This document shows positions 7,989 through 17,191 of a stretch of 64,000 nucleotides of DNA, piece after piece. Position numbers and translations under genes: made by a program. How positions within the stretch are numbered: the first letter of the stretch is position 1; every line of letters starts with the position of its first letter. A model generated the notes under the pieces. It worked only from the letters and a program-made list of their open reading frames with translations. It did not search any database and was not told the DNA's origin. Source of the stretch: CAVSMC01 sp963798655 (GTDB taxonomy: Bacteria > Pseudomonadota > Gammaproteobacteria > Burkholderiales > Casimicrobiaceae); assembly GCA_963798655.1 (NCBI GenBank), contig CAWCUH010000007.1:124001-188000 (forward strand), in the 5' to 3' direction.

Positions 7989-9057
7989 ATGGTTGTACGG
8001 CCGCACCTGCAGAAGCTCGTCGAGCGCGTGCGCATCCGGCAGTCGCCGCTCGCCGCCGCGATCGTGTATCCCTGCGACCGCGACGCGCTGCAGCTCGCGC
8101 TGTCCGGCGCGTTTGCCGGGTATCTCGCGCCCGAGCTCGTCGGTCCCGAAGCGCGCATCCGCGACGTCGCCAACCGCGCGGGCCTCGACATTTCGCGCCT
8201 CGAGATCATCGATACGCCGGACGACGCGCGTGCCGCCGGCGTCCGCGCTGCCGAGCGAGCGCACGAAGGCGCGGTGCAACGCGCTCATCAAGGGCTCGCT
8301 CGGCAACGACGATCTGCTGTCGCCCGTCGCCGCACCCGAAGGCGGACTGCGCGGCGAGCGCCGGCTCTCGCATGCCTATTTCGTCGACCTGCCGGGTCAA
8401 CCGCATGGACTGCTCGTCGCCGACGCAGTGCTCAACGTCACGCCCAATCTCGCGGCGAAGAAGGACATCGTCGCGAACACCGTCGATCTCGCGTACGCGC
8501 TCGGTGTCGTGTCGCCGGCCGTCGCGTTGATCGCCGCGCTCGACGTCGTCACGCCGGCGTTCGCATCGACCGCCGACGCCCTCGCGCTGAAGTCGATGGC
8601 GCTGCAAGGCCTGTTCCGCGACGCGCGCGTCGACGGTCCGCTCACCGTCGACAGTGCGCTTTCCGCGGCTGCCGCGCGCACGAACAATGTGAAGTCCGAC
8701 ATCGCCGGCCAGGCCGACATCCTGATCGCACCGGGCATGGAAGCAGCGTCGATCCTCGTGCGCACGCTGACCGCGCTCACCGGCGGGCTCGCCGCGGGCC
8801 TCGTCATCGGCGGCAAGGTGCCTGTCGTGGCGCCCGCGCGCAGCGACTCGATGGAAGTGCGCATGGCATCGTGCGTGCTCGCGGCGCTGGTCGTGCAGGC
8901 CGCGACGCCGCTCGGCATTGAACAGCGGGCCGGTGACCACCGGCGGACGCATCAGCGAAAGCTCGCGCGTCGCCGCCTGACGCGTCGCTCCGGTCATGCC
9001 GTCCGGCGCGACGACACGACGATTCCCGCAACGATCAACGCGAACGCAATCGCGTGA
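7989..9057 (+). CDS. Phosphate acetyl/butyryltransferase family protein, frameshifted
   Basis: This enzyme family exchanges CoA and phosphate on acyl groups (acetyl-CoA/acetyl phosphate). The N-terminus reads from the ATG at 7989 (MVVRPHLQKLVERV). At about 8277 an extra C in GTGCAACGCG breaks the frame; removing it restores EGAVNALIKGSLGNDDLL, the family motif. The rest follows the family closely, with ADAVLNVTPNLAAKKDI, KSDIAGQADILIAPGMEA and VVAPARSDSMEVRMAS. About 45 residues beyond the usual end overlap the EamA gene, so the C-terminus is uncertain and may hide a second indel. A Pta of this size is a known part of sulfoacetaldehyde pathways. Confidence 0.75.
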
Positions 9058-9911
9058 AAGACGCGCGGCGGCTCGCCGAGGAGCGCAGCCGACATCAGCG
9101 CCGCGAATACCGGCGTGAGATTCGAGAAGAACGCGGCGATCGACGGCCCGGCTGACGCGACGCCGACGCCCCAGCAGCGATACGCGATCACCGCAGGACC
9201 GACGGCGACGTAGACGATCGCCGCGATCAGCGACGGCGACCATTGGACGGACGCCTGCGATGCGACCGCTTCGACGCCGGCCGCGGCGCTTGCCCACGCG
9301 ACGCCGAACAGCGTCTGGACGAGCAGGAATTGCGACCACGTCCATTTCGGCCACGTGTCGGCGCCGAGCCGTCGCGGCGGACGCGCGAGCATCCACGTGT
9401 AGATCGCCCAGCAGGCGACGGCGGCGAGCATCATCATATCGCCAGGCACCAGGCGCACGGCGGCGAGCTGCGCGGCATCGCCGCGAGACAGCACCACGAG
9501 CACTCCGGCGATCGACAGCAGCGCACCGGCGATCTCGCGCGGTGCCGGGCGCATCCGGTGGAACGCCGCGCCGAACGCCAGCATGAACACCGGCGAGCTC
9601 GAAGCGATCAGCGTCACGTTCACCGGCGTGGATGTCTTCAGCGCCGCGTACTGGAATGCGTTGTAGCAGCCGACGCCGAGCAAGCCGAGGAGCGCGAATG
9701 CTCGCCAGCGTCGCGCGATCCCGCGTCGCGATCGCGCGCTCGCAAAGACATTCCAGCCGAACGGCAGCAGCAACGCGAGCGCAAGGCTCCAGCGCATGGC
9801 GTTGAACAGCAGCGGCGGAATCGCACCGGCAACGGCGCGACCGACGACGGCGTTGCCGGCCCACAGCAGCGGCGGCACGGTCATCAGCAGCGCGAGGCGC
9901 GGCGTCAGCAT
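8994..9911 (-). CDS. EamA/DMT-family membrane transporter
   Basis: This drug/metabolite transporter superfamily protein has 305 residues and ten predicted membrane helices in two EamA repeats. The first begins LALLMTVPPLLWAGNAVVGR with AALKTSTPVNVTLIASSSPV in the middle; the second contains ACWAIYTWMLAR and FFSNLTPVFAALMSAALLGE. Such proteins usually export metabolites; the substrate is unknown. The gene overlaps the uncertain tail of the phosphate acyltransferase. A family A repeat lies just upstream of its start. Confidence 0.88.
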   Translation of the reverse strand: MLTPRLALLMTVPPLLWAGNAVVGRAVAGAIPPLLFNAMRWSLALALLLPFGWNVFASARSRRGIARRWRAFALLGLLGVGCYNAFQYAALKTSTPVNVTLIASSSPVFMLAFGAAFHRMRPAPREIAGALLSIAGVLVVLSRGDAAQLAAVRLVPGDMMMLAAVACWAIYTWMLARPPRRLGADTWPKWTWSQFLLVQTLFGVAWASAAAGVEAVASQASVQWSPSLIAAIVYVAVGPAVIAYRCWGVGVASAGPSIAAFFSNLTPVFAALMSAALLGEPPRVFHAIAFALIVAGIVVSSRRTA

Positions 9912-9918
9912 CGAAAAC

Positions 9919-9990
9919 GAGGGTCAGAGTGCAGTTTCGGCGCCGAACATACGATTCGCCACTTCAACGCGAAACTGCACTCTGACCCTC
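9919..9990. repeat. Family A inverted repeat pair, copy A1
   Basis: Two perfect 21-base arms, GAGGGTCAGAGTGCAGTTTCG at 9919-9939 and its reverse complement at 9970-9990, flank a 30-base spacer. The element lies in the gap between the EamA start and the decarboxylase stop codon. Its 13-base core is shared with copies A2, A3 and A5-A8. Confidence 0.93.
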
Positions 9991-10009
9991 GCTTCGACCC
10001 CCTGCTTCA

Positions 10010-12265
10010 CTACTTCGGGCGCACGCAATCCATGAAGTAGCGCGTTTGCGCACCGTCGACTTCCTCGACGAGCCCGTGGATGTCGGTTTCGAAGCCGGGG
10101 AACTGCGCGTTGAAGCTACGCGCGAACTTGAGGTACTCGACGATCGTGCGATTGAAGCGCTCGCCGGGGATCAGCAGCGGAATGCCCGGCGGATAGGGCG
10201 TGAGCAGCACCGCGGTGACGCGCCCTTCGAGGCTGTCGATCTCGACGCGGTCGATCTCGCGGTGCGCCATGCACGCGAACGCGTCGGAGGGCTTCATCGC
10301 CGGCTGCATGTCGGACAGGTACATCTCGGTCGTCACGCGCGCGACGTCGTTCGCCTTGTACATGTCGTGGATCTGCTGGCAGAGGTCGCGCAGTCCGACG
10401 CGCTCGTAGCGCGGAAAGCGCGCGCAGAACTCGGGCAGGATGCGCCACAGCGGCTGGTTCTTGTCGTAGTCGTCCTTGAACTGCTGCAGCGCGGTCACCA
10501 GCGTGTTCCATCGCCCCTTGGTGATGCCGATGGTGAACATGATGAAGAACGAATAGAGCCCGGTCTTCTCGACGATGACGCCGTGCTCGGCGAGATAGCG
10601 CGTGACGATCGACGCCGGGATGCCGCTCTTCGCGAAGCGTCCCGAGACGTCGAGTCCCGGCGTGATGATCGTTGCCTTGATCGGGTCGAGGATGTTGAAG
10701 CCCGCCGCGAGGTTGCCGAAGCCGTGCCACTTCTCGTTCGCGCGCAGCATCCAGTCGTCGCGCTTGATGCCCTCGGCGGACAGCCGCTCGGGCCCCCAGA
10801 CCTTGAACCACCAGTCCTTGCCCCACTCCTCCTCGACCTTGCGCATCGCGCGGCGGAAATCGAGCGCTTCCTTGATCGACTCCTCGACGAGCGCCGTGCC
10901 GCCCGGGGGCTCCATCATCGCTGCCGACACGTCGCACGACGCGATGATCGCGTACTGCGGCGACGTCGACGTGTGCATCAGGTACGCCTCGTTGAAAATG
11001 TGGCGGTCGAGCTTTCGCGTCTGCGATTCCTGCACGAGGATCTGCGACGCCTGCGAGATGCCGGCGAGCAGCTTGTGCGTCGAGTGCGTCGCGAAGATCA
11101 GCGCATCGTTCGGCCGCGGCCGGTCCCGGACCGATCGCATGCATGTCGCTTGTAGAACTCGTGGAACGCCGCGTGCGGCAGCCATGCCTCGTCGAAGTGC
11201 AGCGTGTCGACCGAGTTGTTGAGCGTCTGCTTCAGCATCTCGACGTTGTACGCGATGCCGTCGTAGGTGCTCTGCGTGATCGTCAGGATCCGCGGCTTCT
11301 TGTTCGTCGGCGACGCGCGCGAACGGATTCGCCTCGATCTTGCGGCGGATGTTCTCGGGCCGGAACTCGTCGAGCGGAGATCGGCCCGATGATGCCGAAG
11401 TGGTTGCGCGTCGGCGTCAGGAACACCGGGATGGCGCTCCGGTCATCGTGATCGCATGCAGGATCGACACGTGGCAATTGCGGTCGACGACGACGATGTC
11501 GCCCGGCGCGACGTTCGCGTGCCACACCATCTTGTTCGACGTCGACGTGCCGTTGGTGACGAAGAAGCAGTGGTCGGCGTTGAAGATGCGCGCGGCGTTG
11601 CGCTCGGCGGCGGCGACCGGTCCCGGAGTGGTCGAGCAGCTGGCCGAGCTCGTCGACGGAGTTGCAGACGTCGGCGCGCAGCATGTTCTCGCCGAAGAAC
11701 TGGTGGAACATCTGTCCGACCGGGCTCTTCAGGAACGCGACGCCGCCCGAGTGGCCCGGGGCAGTGCCACGAGTACGAGCCGTCCTGCGCGTACTCGACC
11801 AGCGCGCGGAAGAACGGCGGCGCGAGCGAGTCGAGGTACGCCTTCACCTCGCGGATGATGTGGCGCGCGACGAACTCCGGCGTGTCCTCGAACATGTGGA
11901 TGAAGCCGTGAAGCTCGCGCAGGATGTCGTTCGGGATGTGCCGCGACGTGCGCGTCTCGCCGTACAGGTAGATCGGGATCTCGGCGTTCTTGAAGCGGAT
12001 CTCCTCGATGAAGCTTGCGCAGCTTCAGCACCGCAGGGTCGAGCTCGGGCCCGGGCGTGAACTCCTCGTCGTCGATCGACAGGATGAAGCCGGACGCGCG
12101 GCTTTGCTGCTGTGCGAACTGCGACAGGTCGCCGTAGCTGGTGACTCCGAGCACCTCCATGCCTTCCTTCTCGATCGCGGCGGCAAGCGCGCGAATGCCG
12201 AGGCCAGAGGCGTTCTCGGAACGGAAGTCCTCGTCGATGATGACGACCGGAAAGCGGAATTTCAT
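10010..12265 (-). pseudogene. Orn/Lys/Arg decarboxylase (AdiA/LdcC type), multiply frameshifted
   Basis: The family is PLP-dependent basic amino acid decarboxylases of about 750 residues, and the reconstructed length fits. The N-terminal wing starts MKFRFPVVIIDEDFRSENA. The middle reads across three frames: SWHCPGHSGGVAFLKSPVG, FFVTNGTSTSNKMVWHA and LTPTRNHFGIIGPI. The PLP lysine lies in ATHSTHKLLAGISQASQI. The C-terminal part from about 11120 down to 10010 is intact. About eight frame breaks lie at roughly 12016, 11758, 11627, 11432, 11382, 11315, 11149 and 11132, mostly one-base insertions. All residues between breaks are conserved, so sequence error is more likely than decay. It follows dcd on the same strand. 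Confidence 0.8.
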
Positions 12266-12368
12266 AGCGGCACGACCCTGCTGCGGCAAACGGCCGTCAC
12301 GGGCGCGGCCGATGCGGTGACTGACGCCCCGCCCGGCCGGGACGGAAAAGGCGCGCATTATCGCAGTT

Positions 12369-12932
12369 TCACGTCTTCGGCAGCGTGACGCCCTGCTGCC
12401 CCTGGTACTTGCCGCCGCGGTCCTTGTAGGACGTCTCGCAGACCTCGTCGGACTCGAAGAAGATCACCTGCGCGACGCCCTCGTTCGCGTAGATCTTCGC
12501 CGGCAGCGGCGTCGTGTTCGAGAACTCGAGCGTCACGAAGCCTTCCCACTCGGGCTCGAAGGGCGTCACGTTGACGATGATGCCGCAACGGGCATAGGTG
12601 CTCTTGCCGAGGCACACGGTCAGCACCGTGCGCGGAATGCGGAAATACTCGAGCGTGCGCGCGAGCGCGAACGAGTTCGGCGGGATGATGCAAACGTCGC
12701 CCTCGAAGTCGACGAACGATTTCTCGTCGAACGCCTTCGGGTCGACGATCGTCGAGTTGATGTTGGTGAAGATCTTGAATTCGCGCGAGCAGCGAATGTC
12801 GTAGCCGTAGCTCGACGTCCCGTACGAGACGATCTTGTGCCCGTCGACCTCGCGCACCTGTCGCGGCTCGAACGGCTCGATCATCCGGTGCTCGGCCGCC
12901 ATCCGGCGGATCCACCTGTCGGACTTGATCAT
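12369..12932 (-). CDS. dcd: dCTP deaminase
   Basis: Converts dCTP to dUTP and ammonium for thymidylate synthesis; Dut, also encoded in this window, acts on the product. The 187 residues match the family (about 188). Motifs are MIKSDRWIRRMA, SYGTSSYGYDIRCSREFKIF and GKSTYARCGIIVNVTPFEPE, which includes the arginine and glutamate of the active site. It lies 42 bases after mrp on the same strand, probably in one transcript. Confidence 0.96.
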   Translation of the reverse strand: MIKSDRWIRRMAAEHRMIEPFEPRQVREVDGHKIVSYGTSSYGYDIRCSREFKIFTNINSTIVDPKAFDEKSFVDFEGDVCIIPPNSFALARTLEYFRIPRTVLTVCLGKSTYARCGIIVNVTPFEPEWEGFVTLEFSNTTPLPAKIYANEGVAQVIFFESDEVCETSYKDRGGKYQGQQGVTLPKT

Positions 12933-12974
12933 GTCGAGCGGCGCCTCCCTGCCCCGCCATCGTGTAACGGCGCG

Positions 12975-14063
12975 CTACGTGTTCTGGATGACGATGCTCG
13001 GGAACTTCGCGGTGAAGTCCTCGGCCTTCCGCGCGACGAACACCGCGGTCTTGCGCGCGATCTCGCGGTAGATCTCGGCGACCCGGCCGTCGGGATCGGC
13101 GACGACGGTCGGTCGCCCGGAATCCGCCTGCTCGCGGATGTGGATGTCGAGCGGCAGCCCGCCGAGGAACGGCACGTCGTACTCCGCGCACATGCGCTCG
13201 GCGCCGCCTTCGCCGAAGATCGGCTCGGTATAGCCGCAGTTGCTGCACACGTGAATCGACATGTTCTCGACGATGCCGACGATCGGCACGCCGACCTTCT
13301 CGAACATCTTGAGGCCCTTGCGCGCATCGAGCAGCGCGATGTCCTGCGGCGTGGTGACGATCACCGCACCGGTGACCGGCACCTTCTGGCACAGCGTGAG
13401 CTGGATGTCGCCGGTGCCGGGCGGCATGTCGACGATCAGGTAGTCGAGCTCGCGCCAGTTCGTGTCCTTCAGCAACTGCTCGAGCGCCTGCGTCACCATC
13501 GGCCCGCGCCACACCATCGGCGTGTCCGGATCGATCAGGAATCCGATCGACATCGCCTGCAGCCCGTACGCCTCGAGCGGCTCGAGCGTCTTGCCGTCCT
13601 TCGACTCGGGCCTGCCGGTGATGCCGAGCATCATCGGCTGCGACGGTCCGTAGATGTCCGCGTCGAGCACGCCGACGTTCGCGCCTTCCGACGCGAGAGC
13701 GAGCGCTAGATTCGCCGCGGTCGTCGACTTGCCCACGCCGCCCTTGCCCGATGCGACCGCGATGATGTTCTTCACGCCGGGCACGAGCTTCACCCCGCGC
13801 TGAACGCCATGCGACGTGATCTTCTGCGTCAGATTGACGCTGATTCGACCCACGCCGGGTAGCGATGCAAGGGCCCCGGTGATCAGCCGCTTCAGTATCT
13901 CGTGCTGGGATTTCGCCGGGTAGCCGAGCTGAACGTCGACGCTCACGTCGGCGCCGTCGACGTGCACTTTGCGCAGCGCCTTGCCGCTCACGAAATCCTT
14001 GCCGGTGTTGGGATCGACGAGCGCGCGAAGCCTCGCCTGCACGTCGCCGTCGGTGATCGCCAT
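12975..14063 (-). CDS. Mrp/ApbC-family iron-sulfur cluster carrier ATPase
   Basis: This cytosolic P-loop NTPase of the Mrp/NBP35 family carries Fe-S clusters to target enzymes. Residues 1-80 form the MIP18-like (DUF59) domain. The deviant Walker A is ASGKGGVGKSTTAANLA (104-120), the second phosphate-binding motif is DMPPGTGDIQL, and the cluster-binding CSNC is at 273-276. The length, 362, is typical. A GAGGAG ribosome site precedes the ATG. It is divergent from metG, an arrangement common in Proteobacteria. Confidence 0.95.
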   Translation of the reverse strand: MAITDGDVQARLRALVDPNTGKDFVSGKALRKVHVDGADVSVDVQLGYPAKSQHEILKRLITGALASLPGVGRISVNLTQKITSHGVQRGVKLVPGVKNIIAVASGKGGVGKSTTAANLALALASEGANVGVLDADIYGPSQPMMLGITGRPESKDGKTLEPLEAYGLQAMSIGFLIDPDTPMVWRGPMVTQALEQLLKDTNWRELDYLIVDMPPGTGDIQLTLCQKVPVTGAVIVTTPQDIALLDARKGLKMFEKVGVPIVGIVENMSIHVCSNCGYTEPIFGEGGAERMCAEYDVPFLGGLPLDIHIREQADSGRPTVVADPDGRVAEIYREIARKTAVFVARKAEDFTAKFPSIVIQNT

Positions 14064-14099
14064 CGGGATTGCTCCTCGCGGATCGCTGGTAAACGTTCG

Positions 14100-14164
14100 A
14101 TTCTAGCGAATTCCGCGATCGCCGGCCGCTGCGCGGCGAAGCGGGCGCGCCGCTTTGCTAGAAT
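14100..14164. promoter_or_regulatory. Divergent mrp/metG promoter elements
   Basis: Two TAGAAT -10-like hexamers point outwards: one on the minus strand at 14105-14100 facing mrp, one on the plus strand at 14159-14164 facing metG. Both sit in the same AGAATTC-like context. No strong -35 is visible, so these are candidates only. Confidence 0.45.
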
Positions 14165-14199
14165 TCCGGTTTTTCCCTTCCGCACGCAAGGTCTTGCCG

Positions 14200-16383
14200 A
14201 TGTCCGCCGCCCGCTCCGACGAAACGCTGTTCGTGACCACGGCGCTGCCCTATGCGAACGGCCCGTTCCACATCGGCCACATCATGGAGTACATCCAGGC
14301 CGATATCTGGGTGCGCTTCCAGCGGATGCAAGGACGTCGCGTGCACTTCGTCGGCGCCGACGACACGCACGGCGCGCCGATCATGCTGCGCGCGGAAGCC
14401 GACGGTGTGACGCCGCAGCAGCTGGTCGCGCGCATCGCCGCGACCCGTCCGAAGCACCTCGCCGGATTCCACGTGAGCTTCGATCACTGGCATTCGACCG
14501 ACTCGCCGGAGAACGTCGCGCTGTCGCAGGACGTCTACCGCAAGCTCAAGGCCGCGGGACTCATCTATTCGAAGCCCGTCGAGCAGTTCTTCGACCCGTT
14601 GAAGTCGATGTTCCTCCCCGACCGCTACATCAAGGGCACGTGCCCGGTGTGCGGCGCGAAGGACCAGAACGGCGACGCGTGCGAGAACTGCAGCTCGACC
14701 TACGCGCCCACGGACCTGATCGAGCCGTATTCGACGCTGACCGGCGTGCGACCCGAGCTCCGCACGAGCGAACATCTCTTCTTCCGCCTGTCCGATCCGG
14801 CGTGCATTGCGTTCCTGCGCGAATGGACGGCCGGCAGCACGCCCGAAGGCGCCGCGCATCTGCAGCCCGAGGTGCTCAACAAGGCGCGCGAATGGCTCGG
14901 CGAAGGTGAAGGCGACCTTGCCGACTGGGACATCTCGCGCGACGAGCCGTACTTCGGCATTCCGATTCCCGACGTGCCCGGCAAGTACTTCTACGTCTGG
15001 CTCGACGCGCCGATCGGCTACCTCGCAAGCCTCAAGGCGTACGTCGACTCGGGCAAGGCGCGCGCCGCCGGCGACGCGCGCAGCTTCGAGCAGATCCTTG
15101 GAGCGCCCGACACGCGGCAGATTCATTTCATCGGCAAGGACATCATCTATTTCCACACGCTGTTCTGGCCGGCGATGCTGCGATTCGCCGGCGCGCCGTA
15201 CAAGGTGCCCGACTACATTTATGTGCACGGCTTCCTCACGTCGACCGGCGAGAAGATGTCGAAGTCGCGCGGCACGGGGATCAGTCCCGACCTGTATCTC
15301 GATCTCGGACTGAACGCCGAGTGGCTGCGCTATTACCTCGCGACGAAGCTCAACGATCGCGTCGAGGACCTCGACTTCAACCCGGACGACTTCATCGCGC
15401 GCGTCAACAGCGACCTCGTCGGCAAGTACGTGAATATCGCGAGCCGCGCCGCGGCATTCATCGCGCGCCAATTCGGCGGCGAGCTCTCGCCGCGCATGCG
15501 CGAGCCGCACGAGGTGAAGCGCCACGGCGGTGCGGCCGCGCTCGCGTGGGCGGCGAACGACGTCATCGCCGAAGCGTACGACAAGCGCGAATTCGGCAAG
15601 GTGCTGCGCGAGGTGATGCGCGTCGCCGACCGAGTGAACGAGCGCTTCGACCAGGCGAAGCCGTGGGAACTCGCGAAGGATCCTTCGCGCCGCGATGAGT
15701 TGCATGATGTCTGCACCGACGCATTGAACGCGTTCCGCGCGCTCACCTACTATCTCGCGCCGGTGCTGCCCGACGTCGCGACACGCGCGGCGGCGATGTT
15801 CGGCGAATCGCTTCCGCTTCGATGGGATGGCGTCGAGCGCGTCGCCGAATCGATCCGTCCGTACGAGCATTTGATGACCCGCGTCGACGCGAAGCTCGTC
15901 GAGCGGCTGCTCGCAGGACCGAAGCCGGCGGAAGCCGCCGTACAGCAGGCGCCGGCGGCATCGGGCCCGTCGAAGAGGCAAGGCGACAAGCTCGCGCATG
16001 CGACCGCAGAAGCAAGCGCGGGCGCAGGCGCCGCCACGCAAACCGGCGCCACCGCGCAGATCGGCATCGACGATTTTTCGAGGATCGACCTTCGCATCGC
16101 CCGCATCGTGAGCGCCGAGACGGTCGAGGGCGCCGACAAGCTCGTGAAGCTCACGCTCGACATCGGCGAAGCGCGGTCGCGCACCGTATTCGCCGGCATC
16201 AAGTCGGCCTACAGGCCCGAGCAGCTGGTCGGACGCCTGACGCCGATGGTGGCGAACCTCGCGCCGCGCAAGATGAAGTTCGGCGTGTCCGAAGGCATGG
16301 TGCTCGCCGCATCGGGCGACGGCCCCGGCATCTACCTGCTCGCGCCCGACGACGGCGCGCAGCCCGGGATGCGCGTCAAGTAG
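14200..16383 (+). CDS. metG: Methionyl-tRNA synthetase
   Basis: Charges tRNA-Met and initiator tRNA. From the ATG at 14200 the protein has 727 residues. The class I signatures are HIGH (24-27, PFHIGHIMEYIQAD) and KMSKS (about 352-356). A four-cysteine zinc knuckle, CPVCGAKDQNGDACENC, lies in the connective domain. The C-terminal 115 residues form the dimerising tRNA-binding domain (IDDFSRIDLRIARIV...KMKFGVSEGMVLAA). An Ala/Gln/Gly-rich linker joins the two. An upstream in-frame codon exists, but MSAARSDETLFVTTALPYAN is the normal start. Confidence 0.97.
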   Translation: MSAARSDETLFVTTALPYANGPFHIGHIMEYIQADIWVRFQRMQGRRVHFVGADDTHGAPIMLRAEADGVTPQQLVARIAATRPKHLAGFHVSFDHWHSTDSPENVALSQDVYRKLKAAGLIYSKPVEQFFDPLKSMFLPDRYIKGTCPVCGAKDQNGDACENCSSTYAPTDLIEPYSTLTGVRPELRTSEHLFFRLSDPACIAFLREWTAGSTPEGAAHLQPEVLNKAREWLGEGEGDLADWDISRDEPYFGIPIPDVPGKYFYVWLDAPIGYLASLKAYVDSGKARAAGDARSFEQILGAPDTRQIHFIGKDIIYFHTLFWPAMLRFAGAPYKVPDYIYVHGFLTSTGEKMSKSRGTGISPDLYLDLGLNAEWLRYYLATKLNDRVEDLDFNPDDFIARVNSDLVGKYVNIASRAAAFIARQFGGELSPRMREPHEVKRHGGAAALAWAANDVIAEAYDKREFGKVLREVMRVADRVNERFDQAKPWELAKDPSRRDELHDVCTDALNAFRALTYYLAPVLPDVATRAAAMFGESLPLRWDGVERVAESIRPYEHLMTRVDAKLVERLLAGPKPAEAAVQQAPAASGPSKRQGDKLAHATAEASAGAGAATQTGATAQIGIDDFSRIDLRIARIVSAETVEGADKLVKLTLDIGEARSRTVFAGIKSAYRPEQLVGRLTPMVANLAPRKMKFGVSEGMVLAASGDGPGIYLLAPDDGAQPGMRVK

Positions 16384-16417
16384 CGGCGCGAGCCGCGAGC
16401 AGGGCCCCCTCGCGCAG

Positions 16418-16471
16418 CGAGTCGGGGATGCGAGCAATGGCGAGTCGCGGATGCGAGCAATGGCGAGTCGC
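16418..16471. repeat. Short tandem repeat after metG
   Basis: A 23-base unit, CGAGTCGCGGATGCGAGCAATGG, occurs twice in tandem (16418-16440 and 16441-16463, one mismatch) and begins a third time. It fills part of the 121-base gap between metG and a convergent small gene. No function is apparent. Confidence 0.85.
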
Positions 16472-16504
16472 CGCTCGAGGCCGGCCGAGAACAGCCGCGA
16501 TCCA

Positions 16505-16864
16505 TCAGGCCGTGCGCAGGCCGAGGGCGCGCAGGATCGCGGCGGCGCTCACCGCCGCGCGCGCGAGCGCGTAGTCGGCCTTCGCCTCGCCGACGCGAGC
16601 ATCGACGCGCGCCTGCGGCGTGTCGACGAATTTCGCCTTCGCGTCGAGCTCTTCGTGCTTGCGCGCAGCCTTCGCCTCGGCGACGCAGATCGAGCGCTCG
16701 CTGCCGCTCGACGAGCGGCACGCCTTGATCGCGCCGTTGTAACCGGCAGCCGCTGCCTTCAGCGCGGCGCGATACTCGGCTCGCTGTTGCGGTGTCGCCG
16801 CGGACGCGGCGAAGGCGACGGCCATCGTCAGCGCTGCGGCGATTCTCGTCGATCGAACGTTCAT
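16505..16864 (-). CDS. Small exported helical protein, unknown function
   Basis: The 119-residue product has a clear signal peptide (MNVRSTRIAAALTMAVAFAASAA). The mature part is Ala-rich and charged and probably all helical: QQRAEYRAALKAAAAGYNGA, then a Cys pair about ten residues apart (KACRSSSGSERSICVAEAKA) that could form a disulfide, then KHEELDAKAKFVDTPQARVD. I do not recognise a family. Its position between metG and the RHH gene gives no functional hint. Confidence 0.65.
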   Translation of the reverse strand: MNVRSTRIAAALTMAVAFAASAATPQQRAEYRAALKAAAAGYNGAIKACRSSSGSERSICVAEAKAARKHEELDAKAKFVDTPQARVDARVGEAKADYALARAAVSAAAILRALGLRTA

Positions 16865-16943
16865 GCGGCACTCCATGCATCGCGATTGGGCGGCGCCGAC
16901 GATCATAGCGCACCCCCGCCGGCGCCCGCACCGCGGCCTTCGC

Positions 16944-16972
16944 TGTACATGTGCATGCGATGTGCATATAAT
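16944..16972 (+). promoter_or_regulatory. Promoter and direct-repeat operator of the RHH/hyf-like operon
   Basis: A -35-like TGTACA (16944-16949) and a perfect TATAAT (16967-16972) are 17 bases apart. Two ATGTGCAT octamers (16949-16956 and 16960-16967) start 11 bases apart, one helical turn, and occupy the spacer. The expected transcription start is about three bases before the ATG at 16982, so the message would be nearly leaderless. Ribbon-helix-helix regulators often bind such repeats in their own promoters. Confidence 0.65.
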
Positions 16973-16981
16973 GATAACCAA

Positions 16982-17191
16982 ATGGAACGCAAGACCGCTC
17001 GCCTCACGCTGCTGATCGACCCGCGCAAGAAGAAGCTGTTCGAGGAGATCTGCGCCGCGCAGGATCTGACGCCGTCGCAGGTCGTGCGGCGCCTGATCCG
17101 CGACTACGTCATCGAGCACGCCGGTGGCCGCAGGCTGCCGCCGTGGCTGATCGACGCTCGCTCCGGCGCCGGCCACAAGGACGCGAAGTGA
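16982..17191 (+). CDS. Ribbon-helix-helix (CopG/Arc-like) putative regulator
   Basis: A 69-residue protein of the RHH fold. A short beta strand (ARLTLLID, about 5-12) is followed by two helices (KKKLFEEICAAQDLTPSQVV and RRLIRDYVIEH). Dimers of such proteins insert the strand into the DNA major groove. Its stop codon overlaps the GTG of hyfB (GTGA), so it is the first gene of the hydrogenase-like operon and may control it. No toxin partner is present, which argues against an antitoxin role. Confidence 0.75.
   Translation: MERKTARLTLLIDPRKKKLFEEICAAQDLTPSQVVRRLIRDYVIEHAGGRRLPPWLIDARSGAGHKDAK

Noticed and set aside
1..9057. Complete taurine degradation operon
   Set aside because: No sulfoacetaldehyde acetyltransferase (xsc) or tauR gene is present in the window, so only a partial pathway can be claimed.
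9919..9990. CRISPR-like repeats
   Set aside because: The repeat copies are inverted pairs scattered over the window, not regularly spaced direct repeats, and no cas gene is present.
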